Assembly (NCBI GenBank): GCA_913042885.1
Contig: CAJWLW010000084.1
Coordinates: 1-15,825 of the forward strand
Source of the DNA: an uncultured Lentisphaeria bacterium
GTDB taxonomy: Bacteria; Verrucomicrobiota; Lentisphaeria; JABSQK01; CAJWLW01
Length of the DNA: 15,825 nt
Direction: 5' to 3'
Shown: positions 14,277 to 15,825 of the stretch, one piece after another
Numbering within the stretch: position 1 is the stretch's first letter
How the letters are laid out: every line of letters begins with the position of its first letter
Notes under the pieces: generated by a model
The model's database searches: none
What the model was told of the DNA's origin: nothing
Seen by the model: only the letters and a program-made list of their open reading frames with translations
Position numbers and translations under genes: made by a program

Positions 14277-14311
14277 TTCAATTCATCCGGTCAAGTTGCA
14301 GCCGCATGACC
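14271..14311. repeat. Three alternating TGACC/GGTCA half sites with 13-base spacers
   Basis: TGACC (14271-14275), GGTCA (14289-14293) and TGACC (14307-14311) are spaced evenly, each pair by 13 bases, so the array is two overlapping inverted repeats with an 18-base period. The first half site forms part of the promoter -35. A further GGTCA occurs at 14451-14455. This is a candidate operator for an unknown dimeric regulator. Confidence 0.4.
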
Positions 14312-14363
14312 ACCAGCATGCAGGCCGTTTGCTTTGTTGCCCTGTCTGAGGGAAACACCCTGC

Positions 14364-14379
14364 CTGGCACCGCTGCCAG
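14364..14379. repeat. Dyad CTGGCA-ccgc-TGCCAG
   Basis: A perfect 6-base inverted repeat with a 4-base centre, overlapping a second small palindrome TGCC-t-GGCA (14361-14369). It lies about 110 bases upstream of the cluster -10 and about 180 bases before the divergent gene. No T run follows, so an operator is likelier than a terminator. Confidence 0.35.
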
Positions 14380-14560
14380 TATCATATGAGGCGTTGTTGC
14401 TGCGTTCCGGATGATTGAGAGTGGGAAGCGACCTCCGGACAAGTAGCGACGGTCACAATTCCACATATATATTGAGTTGGACGATTCGCATCGCTCGCCG
14501 TGCTGAAACCCGTCTCCCATTTTTCAACTATAGCCCACATCCCGCAGCCCCATTGATACA

Positions 14561-15514
14561 ATGTTCAAATCAATCCATTATCAGAAAACAGACCCCGGGC
14601 TCCGGTGGAACAAGGACTCGGGCATCGCGATCGATTCCGGCCGCGGCCTTGAGGCCGATCGAGCCCTTACGCCGAACGTGATAAAAATCGATGGCGGCTA
14701 TAGAATGTATTACCATGGACTCGGTCCGGGTTCGATCCTTGGCATTTTGAGTGCGTTCTCCGCCGACACCGCTCAATGGGAATTCGAGCCGGGCATTCGA
14801 CTACCCGCAGGTGGTGAATGGGCGACGCAATGTATCTGGAGCCCGGACGTGATCCCACTGCCCGATGGCGGCTATAGAATGTATTTCGAAGGCAAGTGGC
14901 AGGACGCAGACGATGGCGTCCGAAGCGCGATTGTCAGCGCTGTATCGGGTGACGGGCTCGTCTGGGAGCAGGAGCCGGGAGCCCGGCTGGGTGGTGAGAA
15001 CGGCTCGTACGGGGCGCCGCGATGTCTTTATCTCGATCCTGGCCCGGACGGCCGCGACCTCCGCTATCGACTCTACGCCAGCGACTTCGAGGCGCACCAG
15101 ATCGTCAGTGCGAAATCCGATGACGGCTTGCAGTTCGAGCTCGAGCCGGGTGTTTGCATATCCCGGGAGAAAAAGCTGGAATCCTATGAGGTCTATGCGC
15201 CGGAAGTGCTGCGCCTCGGCAGCGGCGGTTACCGAATGTATTACGCGGGATGGGTGCCTGCACCCGAGGTTCCGGCCGGATCGAAGTTTCACGGTAGAAT
15301 CTTCAGCGCATTTTCCGAAGACGGCCTGCAGTGGCTCAAAGACCCGGACGTCTGTCTCGATAACGGCGGGCCCTGGGACACTGTCAAGGCGTCCGAGCCC
15401 TGTATAATCGACCTTGCAGACGGTCGGTTCCGCATGTTTTACGAGGCCTGTGATCTCGAGGGGCGCTGGCGAATTGCCAGCGCGACCTCGGATTCGGCTC
15501 TTCGACCGCAGTAA
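14561..15514 (+). CDS. Five-bladed beta-propeller protein, GH43/GH130-fold type
   Basis: The product is 317 residues with an unusually regular internal repeat. Strand motif A occurs five times: GGYRMYY (45-51), GGYRMYF (103-109), LRYRLYA (167-173), GGYRMYY (222-228) and GRFRMFY (288-294). Motif B, SxDGLxW or a variant followed by (E/D)PG or a variant, also occurs five times (near 11, 67, 129, 186 and 252). Each blade opens with a P-containing turn such as TPN, SPD, APR, APE or SEP. This fits a five-bladed propeller like GH43, GH32, GH117 or GH130, but I see no motif set that fixes one family. No signal peptide, and no Shine-Dalgarno before the ATG at 14561. It diverges from the minus-strand cluster and probably shares its control region. 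A cytoplasmic glycosidase or phosphorylase acting with the cluster is plausible. Confidence 0.75.
   Translation: MFKSIHYQKTDPGLRWNKDSGIAIDSGRGLEADRALTPNVIKIDGGYRMYYHGLGPGSILGILSAFSADTAQWEFEPGIRLPAGGEWATQCIWSPDVIPLPDGGYRMYFEGKWQDADDGVRSAIVSAVSGDGLVWEQEPGARLGGENGSYGAPRCLYLDPGPDGRDLRYRLYASDFEAHQIVSAKSDDGLQFELEPGVCISREKKLESYEVYAPEVLRLGSGGYRMYYAGWVPAPEVPAGSKFHGRIFSAFSEDGLQWLKDPDVCLDNGGPWDTVKASEPCIIDLADGRFRMFYEACDLEGRWRIASATSDSALRPQ
14689..14885 (+). repeat. Exact 23-base direct repeat inside the propeller gene
   Basis: The same 23 bases occur at 14689-14711 and 14863-14885, 174 bases (58 codons) apart and in frame, encoding DGGYRMY plus flanking bases. Blade 4 (about 15226-15242) uses partly different codons for the same residues. 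Identity at the DNA level between blades 1 and 2 suggests recent duplication or gene conversion. Confidence 0.7.
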
Positions 15515-15785
15515 CCCAGCCAATTGACGCGGCGAATTGTTGCTAAAAAGTGACCCGGGCGATGCTATCTAATCTTCTGCTCTACAGGCTTTACGACATA
15601 GAAATAAAATGCTTGGAATTGTGGGGAAAGTTTACGATAATACAAAGAACTAGCGGGTGGGATTCGCTTCGTGTGAGTCATCACCTGACCCCTGTCGTAT
15701 GCCAACGATTAGAAGCAACAGGCGGAAGTTTGCAAGACAGTCAATCATCCGAAAAGAAAGCAAACAAATTAAGGAGCCGTAAACA
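15515..15785 (+). other. 271-base intergenic leader, AT-rich, no gene seen
   Basis: Between the propeller gene and the gene entering at the right edge. A weak AT-rich inverted repeat (CAATT/AATTG, about 15521-15539) follows the propeller stop but has no T run, so no terminator is called. The region holds the promoter at 15613-15641 and an AAGGAG ribosome site at 15771-15776. An open frame across it lacks protein-like composition. Confidence 0.5.
15613..15641 (+). promoter_or_regulatory. Sigma70-like promoter TTGGAA-17-GATAAT
   Basis: TTGGAA (15613-15618) and GATAAT (15636-15641) are 17 bases apart in an AT-rich stretch. Transcription would begin near 15648, about 138 bases before the ATG at 15786, so the downstream gene would have a long leader. 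The leader contains a small GTGA-gtca-TCAC inverted repeat near 15673-15684. Confidence 0.55.
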
Positions 15786-15825
15786 ATGAAGATTAAAATG
15801 CACATCAACGCTGCGCTCATCTGCA
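15786..15825 (+). CDS. Start of an unknown gene, probably exported (partial)
   Basis: AAGGAG (15771-15776) lies 9 bases before the ATG at 15786-15788, and a promoter is visible upstream. Only 13 codons are in the window: MKIKMHINAALIC. Two lysines and a histidine before a turn to hydrophobic residues look like the beginning of a signal peptide. A TonB-dependent outer-membrane receptor or another export or uptake component would fit the setting, but nothing visible proves it. Confidence 0.6.
   Translation, partial: MKIKMHINAALIC

Larger units (their letters stand above)
14169..14560. other. 392-base divergent intergenic control region
   Basis: This gap separates the minus-strand cluster from the plus-strand propeller gene. 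It holds the cluster promoter, an array of TGACC/GGTCA half sites over and upstream of that promoter, a 16-base dyad at 14364-14379 and two TCCGGA palindromes (14406-14411 and 14434-14439). An AT-rich run lies at about 14461-14474. I found no convincing sigma70 promoter or Shine-Dalgarno for the plus-strand gene and no believable coding sequence. Confidence 0.6.

Noticed and set aside
14801..15523. Minus-strand open frame of 240 codons
   Set aside because: Opposite the five-bladed propeller gene, whose five repeats show it to be the real frame.
15550..15789. Plus-strand open frame of 79 codons before the right-edge gene
   Set aside because: It overlaps the promoter and ribosome site of the next gene and lacks a Shine-Dalgarno and any protein-like pattern.
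1..15825. tRNA, rRNA, CRISPR array, transposase or integrase
   Set aside because: I looked for these by eye on both strands and saw none; short or degenerate examples could be missed without a search.

Overview
The window looks like chromosomal DNA of a GC-rich Gram-negative bacterium. A gammaproteobacterial origin is my best guess, from the Uup-type ABC-F gene, the sigma70-like promoters and the coding style. This is inference, because no rRNA or other phylogenetic marker is present. No tRNA, rRNA, insertion sequence, integrase or CRISPR array was seen.

Left edge (1-1338): a partial Uup-like ABC-F ATPase runs off the left end on the minus strand. Next comes a broken TPR fragment on the plus strand, then an AT-richer patch with two small convergent genes of unknown function (about 784-1272).

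Centre (1339-14168): nine genes lie head to tail on the minus strand and read right to left from a good sigma70-like promoter (TATAAT at 14248-14253). In transcription order they are: a beta-propeller protein with a C-terminal beta-sandwich; a membrane-targeted TIM-barrel glycosidase-like protein; a GH78 alpha-L-rhamnosidase; an atypical NAD-dependent epimerase-like SDR; a secreted TIM-barrel glycosidase-like protein; an Asp-box (BNR) beta-propeller; a second, paralogous secreted TIM-barrel protein; a GHL10-like TIM-barrel protein; and a second Asp-box beta-propeller. Two junctions overlap by 4 bases (ATGA or GTGA) and several gaps are only about 30 bases. This supports one transcription unit, with a possible attenuating hairpin after its first gene.

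Right edge (14169-15825): a divergent plus-strand gene encodes a five-bladed beta-propeller of the GH43/GH130 fold type. It is followed by a strong sigma70-like promoter and the first 13 codons of a gene that continues beyond the window.

As a whole this reads as a carbohydrate-utilisation locus. Only the GH78 rhamnosidase has a firmly predictable activity. The other putative glycan-active proteins (four TIM barrels and four propellers) have recognisable folds but no assignable substrate. Two of the four TIM barrels have clear signal peptides and a third has an N-terminal hydrophobic segment. The rhamnosidase, SDR, propellers and GHL10-like protein have none. This suggests first cleavage outside the cytoplasm and finishing steps inside. 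A rhamnose-containing glycan or glycoside is the most defensible target (inference). No SusC/D pair, sulfatase, recognisable polysaccharide lyase or transcription factor lies inside the window.
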